Source: Cydia pomonella
Taxonomy: Eukaryota > Arthropoda > Insecta > Lepidoptera > Tortricidae
Reading direction: 5' to 3'
Assembly: GCF_033807575.1 (NCBI RefSeq)
Contig: NC_084726.1
Span: forward strand, 11,160,001-11,224,000
Length of the DNA stretch: 64,000 nucleotides
Position numbers and translations under genes: made by a program. The notes beneath the pieces were generated by a model. It saw only the letters and a program-made list of their open reading frames with translations, had not been told where the DNA came from and made no database searches. Positions 40,540 to 53,200 of the stretch are shown piece after piece. How positions within the stretch are numbered: the stretch's first letter is position 1; each line of letters begins with the position of its first letter.

Positions 40540-40860
40540 ACTGCGGATCCGGTTAATTCTGGTCTGCGGATTGCGACACCGATTAAGGCGCTCTACGTAT
40601 GTCGCCTGCATTACTTTGCCAGGTCCAACGAGGTGGTGGAGTACATCGTCCGGAAGACTGGCTACACGCTGAGGGTGCACTAGCTTCAGTCGCGTCACTA
40701 TGTGCACCTCAGTTAATTTGTGGTGCGCGTGCAGCCGCTGCAGGATACTATCGCAAGCGCGGAGTTCTGGCCGAAGGGTGTTTCGGCGGTTCCAGGGCAA
40801 CCTGCCGAATCCAACGCCGAGTCTGATGACGCAATGGAGCCACGCTATCACGTCATCTCT
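40540..40860 (+). mobile_element. LINE ORF1-type protein fragment (frameshifted)
   Basis: Read across frames: TPIKALYVCRLHYFARSNEV, then VEYIVRKTGYTLRV, FWPKGV and FRRFQGNLP. This resembles the C-terminal domain of lepidopteran LINE ORF1 proteins, where FWP-GV--RRF is conserved. Stops and a frameshift show decay. Confidence 0.5.
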
Positions 40861-41105
40861 CAAATCCAATGTTTACTTGTATTTTGTTTTCATGTATGGT
40901 ATTGTTTCTTTGTATTATATTTTATTTTGTAGTTTCGTGCCTTGGTTTTACTGTTTTAAATTTATATTTATTAATCCCTTAATATTTATCTAAGTATAAA
41001 AAATCAAGTTATATGCCTAAAATTCTTACATGGCTATATTAATTAATTTTCAAAACTAATAACATGCCTAAAATTGATTCCATGGCAATTATCAAATTTG
41101 GCATG

Positions 41106-41117
41106 ATTATATATATA
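41106..41117 (+). promoter_or_regulatory. TATA-like box upstream of gene B
   Basis: ATTATATATATA lies about 35-45 bp upstream of the gene B start. If used, initiation near 41140 would exclude the in-frame ATG at 41128 and favour 41152. Confidence 0.45.
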
Positions 41118-41151
41118 CAGTCAGAATATGTTGCTGTGTTATTTGACCAAA

Positions 41152-41214
41152 ATGTTGAGACGGCTGCTTATTTGCTTGGTTTTTGCCTGCGCTTTTGCCC
41201 AGGAGGGTAGAATT
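41152..41214 (+). CDS. Gene B exon 1 (start, signal peptide)
   Basis: The start context CCAAAATG leads to MLRRLLICLVFACAFAQEG and RI, ending ATT|GTAAGT in phase 0. A classic leader: two Arg, a hydrophobic core, then a likely cut after AFA. An upstream in-frame ATG (41128) would add MLLCYLTK. Confidence 0.78.
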
Positions 41215-44200
41215 GTAAGTATTTTTACTTTCTAAGTACTTGTAGGGAACAAAAAGCGTAGTCACAAAAACTTAGCCGCGGCTCTATGAATGCCTCACGG
41301 TCCGGTCCGGTCCGGTCCGGGCTGGGGGGAATCTTCCGACATTTCAGTTTTCTATAGAATCACATGATCACCGATCACCTGTCATAGGAAACGAGGAGGA
41401 GCAAGGCTAATAACAAAGATACATTGATTGAGTAAGATGTGTAAAATCTATGACAATTTCGTGCTTCGAATTTGAAAGGTAAACGAGATGGCGCTGTATA
41501 GCTCCACATATTTTGCGGTAAATCTGATTGTCAAAAGTTGACGTTTGAGAATTCAGTGACAGAAAAACGAATGGCGCAGTACAGTGCCACTAAGGGGCAG
41601 GTTTTTTTCTTAGACTTTACCTCTCTATTACAATCAATTATATTTGCTGATTGCAATAATTTTTTTTTTTGTAGCCTATATTGTGTCCCACTGCTGGGCA
41701 AAGGCCTCCCCTGCTTTCCGCCACTCGTCACGGCTTTGTGCATGCTCCCGCCAGTCGCTACGAAATGAGTCCAGGTCGTCTCGCCATCTCGTTTTTGGCC
41801 TTCCTCTGCCTCGGGTGATCTGTGGTGCCCATTCGGTCGCTATTTTGGCCCATCTGTCCGGGTGCATCCTACAGATGTGCCCCGCCCAATCCCATTTGAG
41901 CTTGGCGGCCTTCACACCCACATCTGCGATACCTGTTTTTGGAGCGCAGCTCTGTGTTCCTTATCCGATCGATTCTACGGACTCCAAGTATGCTCCGCTC
42001 CATTGCTCGCTGGCAAATCTTGAGTCGGGACTTTTGAGCTTCTGTTAATGACCAAGTTTGGGCGCCGTAGGTTAAGATAGGCAGGATACACATGTCGAAA
42101 AGTTTGCGTTTTAGTGTTAGTGGAAGGTTGCCCTTCATTAACGCCTTCATGGACCAGAAGCTATACAAAATTAAAATAAAATATTTTTAAGGAGTGTCTT
42201 TTCAAACGGGCTTACCTATATTTCCATTTTATTAACTGTCAAAGCAGTTCTACCACTTAAACCAGAAAATTACGCATTTTTTTAATGAAGTTATAAAAAA
42301 TCCCGGGTACGTCCTTAAACTACGTCCACAAGAGACGTATGGGCATTGTGAATGTCATCTCGCTTTGCGTGGTAGAGCACAGCACAGAGGATGTTATTCC
42401 AGATCAGAGCAGAGTCCAACTGGGGAAGTACCTCCACCTTACAGAAAACCGCAGCCAAATAAAATAACACTAGACCTTACTCATAGTGTTGTGTTCCTGC
42501 TGGTGAGTAAGGTTGCCAGAGCTCAACGAAGGCAGGGAGGGTTGTTAGGGTCGGCAACGCGCATGTAAATCCTCTGGAGTTGCAGGCGTACATAGGCTAC
42601 GGAGACCATCAGGCGGGCCGTATTCTTGATTGCCACCGACGTAGTATAAAAAAAAGTCTCTTATTGCTCTCTAAAAAGTGGTCCAAATATCTAAGTTCCT
42701 GAATCTCTCAGAACAGCCGAAGGAACAAAGCAGGCCACCTCCTACATGGTAGTGTAACATGTAAAGAGAGATCCAGAAGCGGCTTGTACGGGCCCTCGTT
42801 TTTCCCATATTCTTATATGCTGCGGAGACCTGGACTATCCGAAAAACAGAGGAAAAGAAGATAGATGCCCTAGAAATGTGGTGCTGGAAGAAAATGCTGG
42901 GGATATTCTGGACCGATTTTCGGACTAATGTCCCCAGACTTAAAGAACTCCGTATCAAGCAGCACCTTTCGACTCTCGTAAGGATCCGCATACTGAGTTT
43001 TTTTGGTCACGTCTCGAGGCGAAACAACGACTCCATAGAGCGTCTAGTGATGCAGGGTAGAGCAAACGGAAAAAGGCGTAAAAGACCACCTATGCGATGG
43101 ACTGTCCAAATCAAATCTGCCATGAAGGGACCCCTGACCCAGAATGACCCCCAACCGCGGAAAATGGTGAGAAATCGTACAGAAAGCAACATCTGCGCCT
43201 GATGTCAGCAGTTGACCACGACGCTCTGCAAAGAGTACAACGACAAAGAAGAAAAAAGTAGCAGAACATTAACCCACAGACAACCCGAAATATTAGGATC
43301 CGAACTTAGATATCTGAAGTTCAAATATCTAAGTTCGGATCAAAAGCACTAATGTCTTATATTACGAAATAGATACCGTAAATTTATGTTTCGTTCGAAT
43401 TTCCGGTAAAAGTTTAAGGTGAAAAAAGTATTTAAAAGTGCCCCTGTGGTCTGTTTCCAAAAAAAAAGCCATTTTGAAAATACACTCCTGATGTTTAGTA
43501 GTAGTATATCTCGGATTCGCCTCGGCCGCCAATCACACGTGATCCTACCTGTCTACCTAGGGCCTACCGAGAATGACGTTCAACATGTTGTCTCTCTGTC
43601 GCACTTGTCGTACGTAAGAAATCAGAAATCAGAAATCATAGCATTTATTCGTGATAAACTATGACATACAAAAGTATTACAACATAACAAAAGGAAGAAA
43701 CATAGAATAAATAAATAGTTTACCACGAAATGGTCCCGCCTCAGCATTAATGCTAACCCAAAAGTCAGCGCTGATCTTCCGGCGAGACCATTTGTGGGTC
43801 ACGAACGCAGCTGTACGACACGGCATAAACATAAAACTGAACGCGGCTTTGCGGCGGCGAAAGGGCGGCGATCAACGCCATCTAGTCTGACGGCGAGACG
43901 TCATGATGAGAAAAGAGGCCATGTCGTACGCGTGCTGATAGATACAGATAACAACGATAACAAGACCATTTATTACTTACTTTTTTAGTCTATTACTTAC
44001 TAGCATCAGTGCAAAACATGATCGAAAATAAACGTGTTTACATGGCAAGAAATTAAACAGACATTCAATTCAATCTTACAATATTAAAACTAAGGATACC
44101 ACCTAGGTGATTAAGGTTTTATAACTACCATAACAATGTGTTAACTTCGCCAAAGTGAGAGTGTTTACCCATGAATGATAATAAAAAATAATCAAAATAA

Positions 44201-47200
44201 AGTAAAGTAAAGCTTGGCTCTTCGGTTACAAGTTGTGTACTTTAAGAAGATAAAATAACATAAATAACGTAAGTGTGACCACACGTTCAGGAATTATTAA
44301 ATGAAACATTCATCTGGTTTATTTTATTTTTCCAGGGTCGAGACGTGTGCCACCGTATAGAAGAAGTATGAAATTTTCATATCTCAACTGAAATTAAGAT
44401 ACATTTTATTTGTACTGCATTAGGATAAGCCCTTCAAAACTACCAAATTAAGCATTAAAACTCCGACCAAAAATTAAAACCCAATAAAATTAATATGCCC
44501 CCTAATCTGGCGCTGATAGAGAATGCCTTAAGGCATGTAGTCTGCCATTTCTACAATTTTATATCGTACAATCAAGTTTAAATAAATATACAAGAAATAT
44601 ATATCGGCCCAAATAGTATATCCCCTCGTATGGCAAGACGCCTCGAAATGGACATCGGACGCTTTGCAACAACCGCGCTTGCCGCGGCCACCATTTTTAG
44701 GGTTCCGTAGCCAAATGGCAAAAAACGGAACCCTTATAGATTCGTCATGTCCGTCTGTCTGTCCGATTATGTCACCGCCACTTTTTAATATTGAAAACTT
44801 GCCGCCTCGTGGCTGCGCGCCGCACAGCCACAAATATACAGCACAAATATTTAAAATATTGCTTTGCCGCCCGAGGGGATATTACATTAGAGCATTAACT
44901 TTATGTATGCTCTAAGGATATTACTTATTAGATACCTCAGTAAAGTAATAAATAGGTATCTCAGATCAGTTCTTATCTGAGGCTTTATTATTAACTGGCT
45001 GAGATGTGTGTACAAATTTTCCGTTCGACGGATCTGGAAAGCGATAACTTCGGTTAATGCATCGGTCCGAAAGTTTACGCTTTCCGGCCGCAGGGCAGAA
45101 ATAAATATTTGTCCCGATTTTGCATAAACTTTTTCTGTCCTATGTGCAGGATGACAATTGTTTAAAGCACACAATTATATTCAACGATTGTTTTAGTTTT
45201 TTGTACGAGTACAATCATATCCACTGTTTTGAGTTGTAATATAATTTACAGGAAATTAAGATTTGACTATTATCCAATTTTTTTTTTAGATGGCCGTGAG
45301 TATTTCGTTAAGCATATAAATAGTTTTAAATCAATATAACCGTTGACCCAAGAACCCCATACAATCAAACAGTTCCTAACGTCGGGGTCACCAATGTGGT
45401 AAACTTGCAATAGGATCTTGAATGTCAATAAATACACTGTAAATATGAACACAGATTTATTACAGACAGTACAGACACAGACATTTAGTACAGACGTACA
45501 TCGCTCGGTGCGGGCAAAGCAATACTGACTGCACCTCACTTCATGTGTACACTACAATTCTAAAGGGTTGCCGTATCATATGAACCAATCGAATATCTTG
45601 ACAAAAGTCCGGATTTCGCCCTAAAAATATCATTATTTCCTAGATTGCCTCGTTTAAAAAAATACGCCCTTTGAATACCTTATTTCCGAACCTTAAGCGT
45701 GCCACTAGCCCTTCAACTCGTCACAATACGTTGTACTCGTACCTATGAATGAATGAATTAATTAATTAAAATCTTTACTTCAGGCAACTAGTGGCCCATA
45801 GATAAATACATTTCCTGCTCCCTAAAGGTTATCTAGAATAGATTGCTTTTTAGCGATAAGACCGCCTGTTACCTCGTTCTATTTTCTTTTAACATCTTAG
45901 AATTTTTCATCGAGCATGCTCGTGTCACCGCCGGTACGAAGTCACACGAAGTTTTGTCTTATTTATCAGACTAAACGAGCTGGATATTGTACGAGTATGT
46001 CTTATATAATTATCAGACTACGGCGGTTAAAAGGTTAAAATTTATTTGTAGTTTTACATGTATGTTATATTGTTGGTGCAATAAAAAATATTTACTTACT
46101 TACTCTTCATATATTCATATTCCTTATTCATAAAATTACAAATTTTACATGTCAAAAGGTAATACAACATATAGTTAGATCGATGTCAGCAGTTAATAAG
46201 TGAAAGAGCCATAGATAGAATGTATAGTTGTATATCTATTTAATATGTTTTAGAAACACCCACCACAAATGCCGGGAAAAACTGTAAGTTTATTAAAGTA
46301 CTAGCTATAGGTAGTTGTGGCTTCATTCGCGTGTGTCTTTTCTGAGTTCATTTTCATCCCTTCTTTATGGATTTTTAAAAATAATAATGTTAATTTTGAA
46401 GGCTTTTTCATAAACATTATATATTAGGTCAACAAGTCTCGATTTTGCCCGTATGTTGTAGTATTTTATGTTGCTTAACCTTCCACTTAGCCTTAAGGGA
46501 CTTAACTGACAGACTGACTAACGTAAATCCCTAGTAGCTAAGGTTAAATAGTATTATCTACATTTTTAGGCATAATTCTCTAGTTTTTAATTAATTAACT
46601 GGTGGCTCAAGATACAGGCTATGCCTAATGTGGGGACGCCTGTTCAAACGGTTTATTATAAAAGTATCGCTGTATGCACGTAACCTCAACTTAGTGTACA
46701 TTTCCCTACTGTTGAACCCATTTTTGTGTGTGCAATAATACATTATTTTTTCATTTTTTTTTCATATGAGCGATAAGTACTACGATTAGGGTTGCCATCC
46801 GTCCGGGTTTCCCCGGATTTGTCCTAGTTTAGAGAGCGTCCGGGGAGCGACCGGGGAGCGACCGGGGAGGACTTCATTTGTAGTCCGGGTTTAAAAATTT
46901 AAAGCACACACGCACAACCTGTTTAAAAAAACCGGTTGACATGTCCGGGTTCTGGACTCTAAAATCCGGGGTATTCACGCGTCTTGTCCTGGTTTACAAA
47001 TTTTAGAGATGGCAACCCTAACTACGATCGAACTATAGAAGATGTAGTGCATAATTGTTTTTCATCGTATTTTCTAGGAAACTTTCGTATTTATCATGCT
47101 TTAGTCAACCTCACTTTTTGTACCGAGACTGACTGAATTAGCAAGACATGTATCAAGATCTGTATTGACGTCTTCGTAAAAATACGATGGAAAATAATTA

Positions 47201-50200
47201 TGCACTACATCTGAACGAAGGCCCAGTTTCTTGTGTGGTTAAATTACCTTTGCATCATGTAAAAAAATACGTTGGATGTCGTTTAAAAGCACAAAAGGAC
47301 CCGGACCCGGGTATGTCCTTAAACTACGTCCAAAAGAGAGGTATGGGCAATGTGAATGTCATCTCGCCTTGTGTGGTAGGGCACAGCACAGCAGATGTCA
47401 TTCCAGATCTAGAGCAGAGCCCAACTGGGGAAGTACCTCCACCTTACAGAAAACCGCAGCCAAATAACACTTGACCCTACTCATAGTGTTGTGTTCCTGC
47501 CGGTGAGTAAGGTTGCCAGAGCTCAACGAGGGGGGTGGGGTTAGGGTCGGCAACGCGCATGTAACTCCTCTGGAGTTGCAGGTGTACATAGGCTACGGAG
47601 ACTGCTTACCACCAGGCAGGCCGTATGCTTGTTTGCCACCGACGTAGTATAAAAAAAAAAAGGGAAGTGGGAGGTCGCGACGCATCGCAGCTCGTTTCGA
47701 CGAGTCGCATCGAAGGTCGAGACACTCGAGACGCATTGATCGAACAGTTTCTAGCAAAACCATTACTACATGAAAACCTTCCTCCTGAGGCTGCGATGAG
47801 CAGAGACAAAAGGAAACGTAGGGGAATCGCATTAATTGTAAACCATCGATGCGCTCCTCGCTGACTTAGTGAGAAGACAGCCTAACCTTTTCTACACGGC
47901 CTCGTCAGTTAACTGTCAAAATACCAGTAGCAGTTTTTAATCCCCGAGACAAAAAAGTGGAAGTTCATATGGGGGGTTGTCGTTGAGATTCAAGATGGCG
48001 AAGACGTCTCGAGAATATTTTTTTGTGTTTTGCTCATTTATGTTGTTCAAAGTGTAGTATTGATAGCTTATTATGCAGTGAACTATCGTGGAAGTGTGCA
48101 GTTAATGAAAAACTAATCTTGAAACGCGTTTAACCATAATTTCATCAACACCCGGCAATCCATCGTGGCTTTTAGTAAAGTCCAGCTATCTCTTTACTAA
48201 AAGCAACTACCGAACAACGTCATGCTCTGCGAGCACACTTAAAACTTACAACGAAACTTGACATTGGCAAAATCATCATAGATTTGATGGAAGCCATATT
48301 TTAAAAGAAGAAGTTCATATGGCCGATGGCCAACATTTTGTTCTCTAGGGGGCTCTCTGCCCTCCCTTGGCGACGCTCATGCATACTGCTATACACGTAT
48401 ACACTCCGTGAAGATTCACGGGTGAGTGTGACTGGCCTTAAGTAGGTACGAGTATTAAGGCCTATTTATATACTGATTAGTGTTTTTGTGAGTTCATACT
48501 TGCAAAACTTGTTTATAGGTAGCCTCAATGTGAAGGCCAGCCACGTTTACCCGTTGCCATACTTCGCTATATTGATTTTAATATATTAAGTATCCTCATA
48601 TCGGCTTCGCAGGAAGAAGAAGTCAAAGACACAGCAGAAGTATGTATTGAATTCAAATTTTGACGTATATCCTATAGAAAAGATGTAATTAGATATTTTT
48701 TACAGTTTCCTTAGCCTAGTGATCTTTAGTCCGGTTTGACATCGTGAAGAATTTATTTTGCAATTTATATTTGATGATTTTGTATCGGTATCGAAATTTG
48801 CATATAAATGGTTGATTGTCGTAATATAACTTCATATTAGCTTAAAATAATTTATATTTTAAGCTATTATTATGGAATAAATATATCTAAATCTAAACCA
48901 AGTCCGTAGTGAGTAGTGACCCTGCTTACGAAGCTCGAGGTCCCAGTTTCGAATACCGGCAAGGGCTATTCGAAACTGGGACCTCCTGGGCTATTCGGAT
49001 ATTTTGTTCTTTATTTATGTTATTTTAGGGTTCCGTACCCAAAGGGTAAAACAGGACCCTATTACTAAAACTCCGCTATCTCCCCGTCTGTCCGTCTGTC
49101 ACCAGGCTGTATATCTCGTGAACCGTCATAGCTAGACAATTGAAATTTTAACAAATGATATATTTCTGTTGCCGCTATAACAACAAACACTTAAAAGTAT
49201 GGAGCCCTCGGTGGGCGAGTACGACTCGCACTTTTTTAAATGTATTTATCAATTATTAACAAACGGGACTTAAGAGGCTGTCAACACCCAATGTCCTTGA
49301 AATTGATGTTACTTAAACAGTTTTTTAAGAAAGACTATTTGTTTTAGTCAAGTAAGAAAAATATATGTACATATCAATTATATTTCAAAGACCGTGGTCG
49401 TACTCGATACACGATTGAACGAAATCGGCTCGATAGAAAATAATTGCAGATTGGTCTTAAAATCAGTCGGCAACGCGCATGTAACTCCTCTGAAGTTTCA
49501 CGCGTATATAGGCTACGGAGACTGCTTACCATCAGGCGGGCCGTATGCTTGTTTGCCACCAACGTAGTATTAAAAAAAAAAGTGTCATCAAAAACCTTTA
49601 AATAGGTGGCGCTACAATACCTAGAGTACTTGAACAAAAAAATCAAATCATAGACAGCACAATTCACTCCGTCAATAACGCCTAGGTTCTTAGCTACTCT
49701 AGCGCTACTCTGGAGAGATTTGGAACTATTATTTATAGCTGACAGCTGGACACTTTTGCAAGAGTTCTACCATAAGAGATGCCACTCCTCTTAATTCCAC
49801 ACTCCATAGTTCAAGTCAATAAACAAGATCAAGTGCGGGTAGTTCGTAAAACTCACGCGGCTAGAAGATGTCGATGTCAACTTTAGCCAGTCTTCTCCGA
49901 GACCACGGGGACAACGCCGTCCTCGAAACGTCGGAGGTAAATTTAAAACTTAATACGCGATTAAGTCCCGTTTGTGTTAGTTTATAATGTGTAAAAATCG
50001 TAAAAGTTTAAATCAGTGTATTTATCAATTTGTAAGAGTTACACAAACCGGCCACCTAAAAGCCGCACCCAATACAATCGAAGAGATGCTCTCATTAGAA
50101 AACTCTTCTCTTCTTCCTCGCATTGTCCCGGCATTTTTGCCACGGCCCATGGGAGCCTGGGGTCCGCTTGACAACTAATCCCAAGATTTGGCGTAGGCAC

Positions 50201-53200
50201 TAGTTTTTACGAAAGCGACTGCCATCTGACCTTCTAACCCAGAGGGTAAACTAGGCCTTGTTGGGATTAGTCCGGTTTCCTCCAACGATGTTTTCCTTCA
50301 CCGAAAAGCGACTGGTAAATATCAAATGATATTTCGTACATAAGTTCCGAAAAACTCATTGGTACGAGCCGGGGTTTGAACCCGCGACCTCCGGATTGCT
50401 CTCATTAGAAAACTACATTTCTAAATTAGAAGTTTCGTATGTAAAACTTACGCTCGCTGATTTTTGACAAAAAAAAGTGGCGGTGACATAATCGGACAGA
50501 CAGACGGACATGACGAATCTATAAGGGTTCCGTTTTTTGCCATTTGGCTACGGAACCCTAAAAACATACCAATCCAGTAGAGTAGGATGTATTTAATGTT
50601 CTTTATACTGACTTAGATAGATTCCTATGTGTAGTAGATATAAATAGATTAACATATAACAAGTTAACTGTACTTATATAAATACTGTTTTTTTAGAAAG
50701 CCGCTGATCTCATGCATACGAAAGAGGTACCTTCTTAAAAATATTTTTCTGTCTATTGTGTTTGCTTTGGCCGTTTTTTTATTATTTTCTGAGTAGAAAA
50801 TGGCTGGGATGGAGCAAGTGGCGGTTAGAATGTTTAGTAATGTATAAAATTATTTCATTTAACATTTAAAAAAACTGATTTCAGCTAGATGTAAGTGATT
50901 AAAAATGTAGTAATTAAACTTATTAATCAATAGGGATGTTGATTGTCAACTGTAGACACTATAGTTAGGCTCGGATGCAGTGTGCCATGCGCCTTATAGG
51001 TAAGATAAATGAGTAAGCTTATTATTAAACAAACAGAGATAATAAAAAAAAACAAATGGAGAAATAAATAAACTTATTTCTCTATGGTCGCCGTCATACA
51101 ATCAAAGCTACGCTGTCCTTTTAGAACGACATTCTCTAATATTATTAAAATATCTGTATTGAATAAAAACTCAAAGTGGAGGTCAATAGAAATGGCAAAT
51201 AATGTCAGCAAATATGACCACCAGCTTACCATCAGGCGGGCCGTATGCTTGTTTGCCACCGATGTGGTATAATGACATATTTTGTTACCATTTGACGTAT
51301 AACCTAAAAGTTTTATGATAGTTGTTTTAATTTAAAATATTAATAATGAATACATATTTTAACTAGTAATTTATATAAATAAATAAAAAATAAAAAAGTG
51401 CAAGATTACGAAGAAATTAAGGTACATTTGTTTGTTTACATTTTTCTCAATTTCTATTGAAGTTAGTAGATATACTAGTAGTGCTTGCAGTAAGCATAAA
51501 AAGGTCAAATATGGCGTCGTCTGAACAAAAGATTTTCTTTGGCAGGATTAATGTTTTGATATAGATATCAAGATAAAGTTCCTAAAAATTTACATGAATA
51601 ATCTTGGTGGTTCTTAAATTCTAAGGTTCTAAGGACCAATCCTGCCAAAGTATTTTTTCTTCACGACACGCCGTATTAAATGAGCTGCACCGACGACTAT
51701 ACGTTTTGATACAATGCGACTACGCTGGTTTGGTTTTTTAATCATCACTATTATTAAACTAGATAATTCATTTGTATTCGAATATTTTAAGTTATATTTT
51801 TATAAATATATAATTGACATGTTTCTTTTTATTTAGGTGGTAAGTAGACATTAAGTAAATAAAAAAGCTTTAAATTCATTTCTTATACAAAAAATCTGTC
51901 CTAGATAATATACAAAAGAGTTTGGTATTATTTTAGTTAAATATATAAAAGTAATTTGTATTTTCGTACTTTAATTTGAACTGAGTTCAAAACATCAACT
52001 GTCATAATGCAGGCCCACTTGCACCATTCCACAATCCGGGGTTAACCGGTTAAACTTGGAATAACCATGGTAACCATGGTTATTCCAAGTTAAACATGGT
52101 GTTACCAGTACAATTTAACAATGAGTTAACCGGTTAAACCTGGAGTTACCATGGTTACCAGTACATTTTAACACTGGGTTAACGGTTTAACCGCTTATCC
52201 CCGGTTTAGTGGAATGGTGCAAGTGGCGCTTAAACGAATTATACAGGGTATTTATTTAGTCACCTGCAACAATTTACGGGCTGAATATATAGGTCATACT
52301 GAGCAAAAGAGTAAATTATTGCAGGTGACTAAATAAACATCCTGTGTTATGCAACTACTGTACAATACTAATATGATTGTACTATTGTTACATTAGATTA
52401 TAGACAATATCGTGGCAGATCATGTAAGTAGGAATAACTTTATCATATTTTTGCAACAACATAAATAACTTCCATGCTGCGTACAATAGTACTTAATACT
52501 TACAATACTACTTACTTATAATAAAAAGGCGTAACGAAAATTGTGGTGATCCATTTAAGGACATTCTGTATCGTGTTCTGAATAGGTTTTTTTTTTTTTG
52601 ACTCGTAAATATTTTTTGCCTTTGTATGGAGGGTTAGCCGATTTAGAATCTTATACCATCCAATCTTAGTGACTAACAGTCTGACTAATAATAATAGTCC
52701 ACAACTTCAATCAATAATGAAGTAACCTGAACCTGTCTGGCCTTATTATTATTAAAGTAAATTTACTGCCATCTTTCGACACATGATTATAACTTTTAGA
52801 TAGATAGATAAAAACTTTATTCGTTTTCACAACACACATGGTAGTAGGTATAGACAGAAAGAAGACATGCAGCTTATAATTAAAATTAAGAGGGATGAAT
52901 AGCTTTGCGATCCTAACGAAATAACGATACTTTTTCTATGAAATTCCATTTTGGGAGAAAAAGGGTTCTACTAAATAAATTTTAACAAATCACTTTGATA
53001 TTAATGTCGATCAAGGTTTACAGGTTTCGCTTTATCGAAAAAAAAATTTGAAAAATATTTTATAATGGAAATACGTTTTCTTTTTTTGAGCGAACGATCA
53101 CAAGGTATATTTCTTTCTTAAAAACTAGTTTACATTTCTTGAAACAAAAGAAAATAATGCAAATACAGAACCATGTGTCGTGGCAGAGAATAGACACTGG

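Noticed and set aside
47187..47474. 95-codon plus-strand ORF related to 62978-63229 (minus)
   Set aside because: Frames are inside copies of one dispersed repeat and appear in different reading frames; no evidence of selection on protein.
49860..49935. Exon-like segment ending CGTCGGAG|GTAAAT
   Set aside because: I take it as the edge of a dispersed repeat (CGTCCTCGAAACGTCGGAGG) and it lacks a matching acceptor in phase 0.
51000..51006. AG|GTAAGA at 51000 as a recursive splice site in gene B
   Set aside because: The upstream sequence lacks a pyrimidine tract, so the acceptor half is unconvincing.
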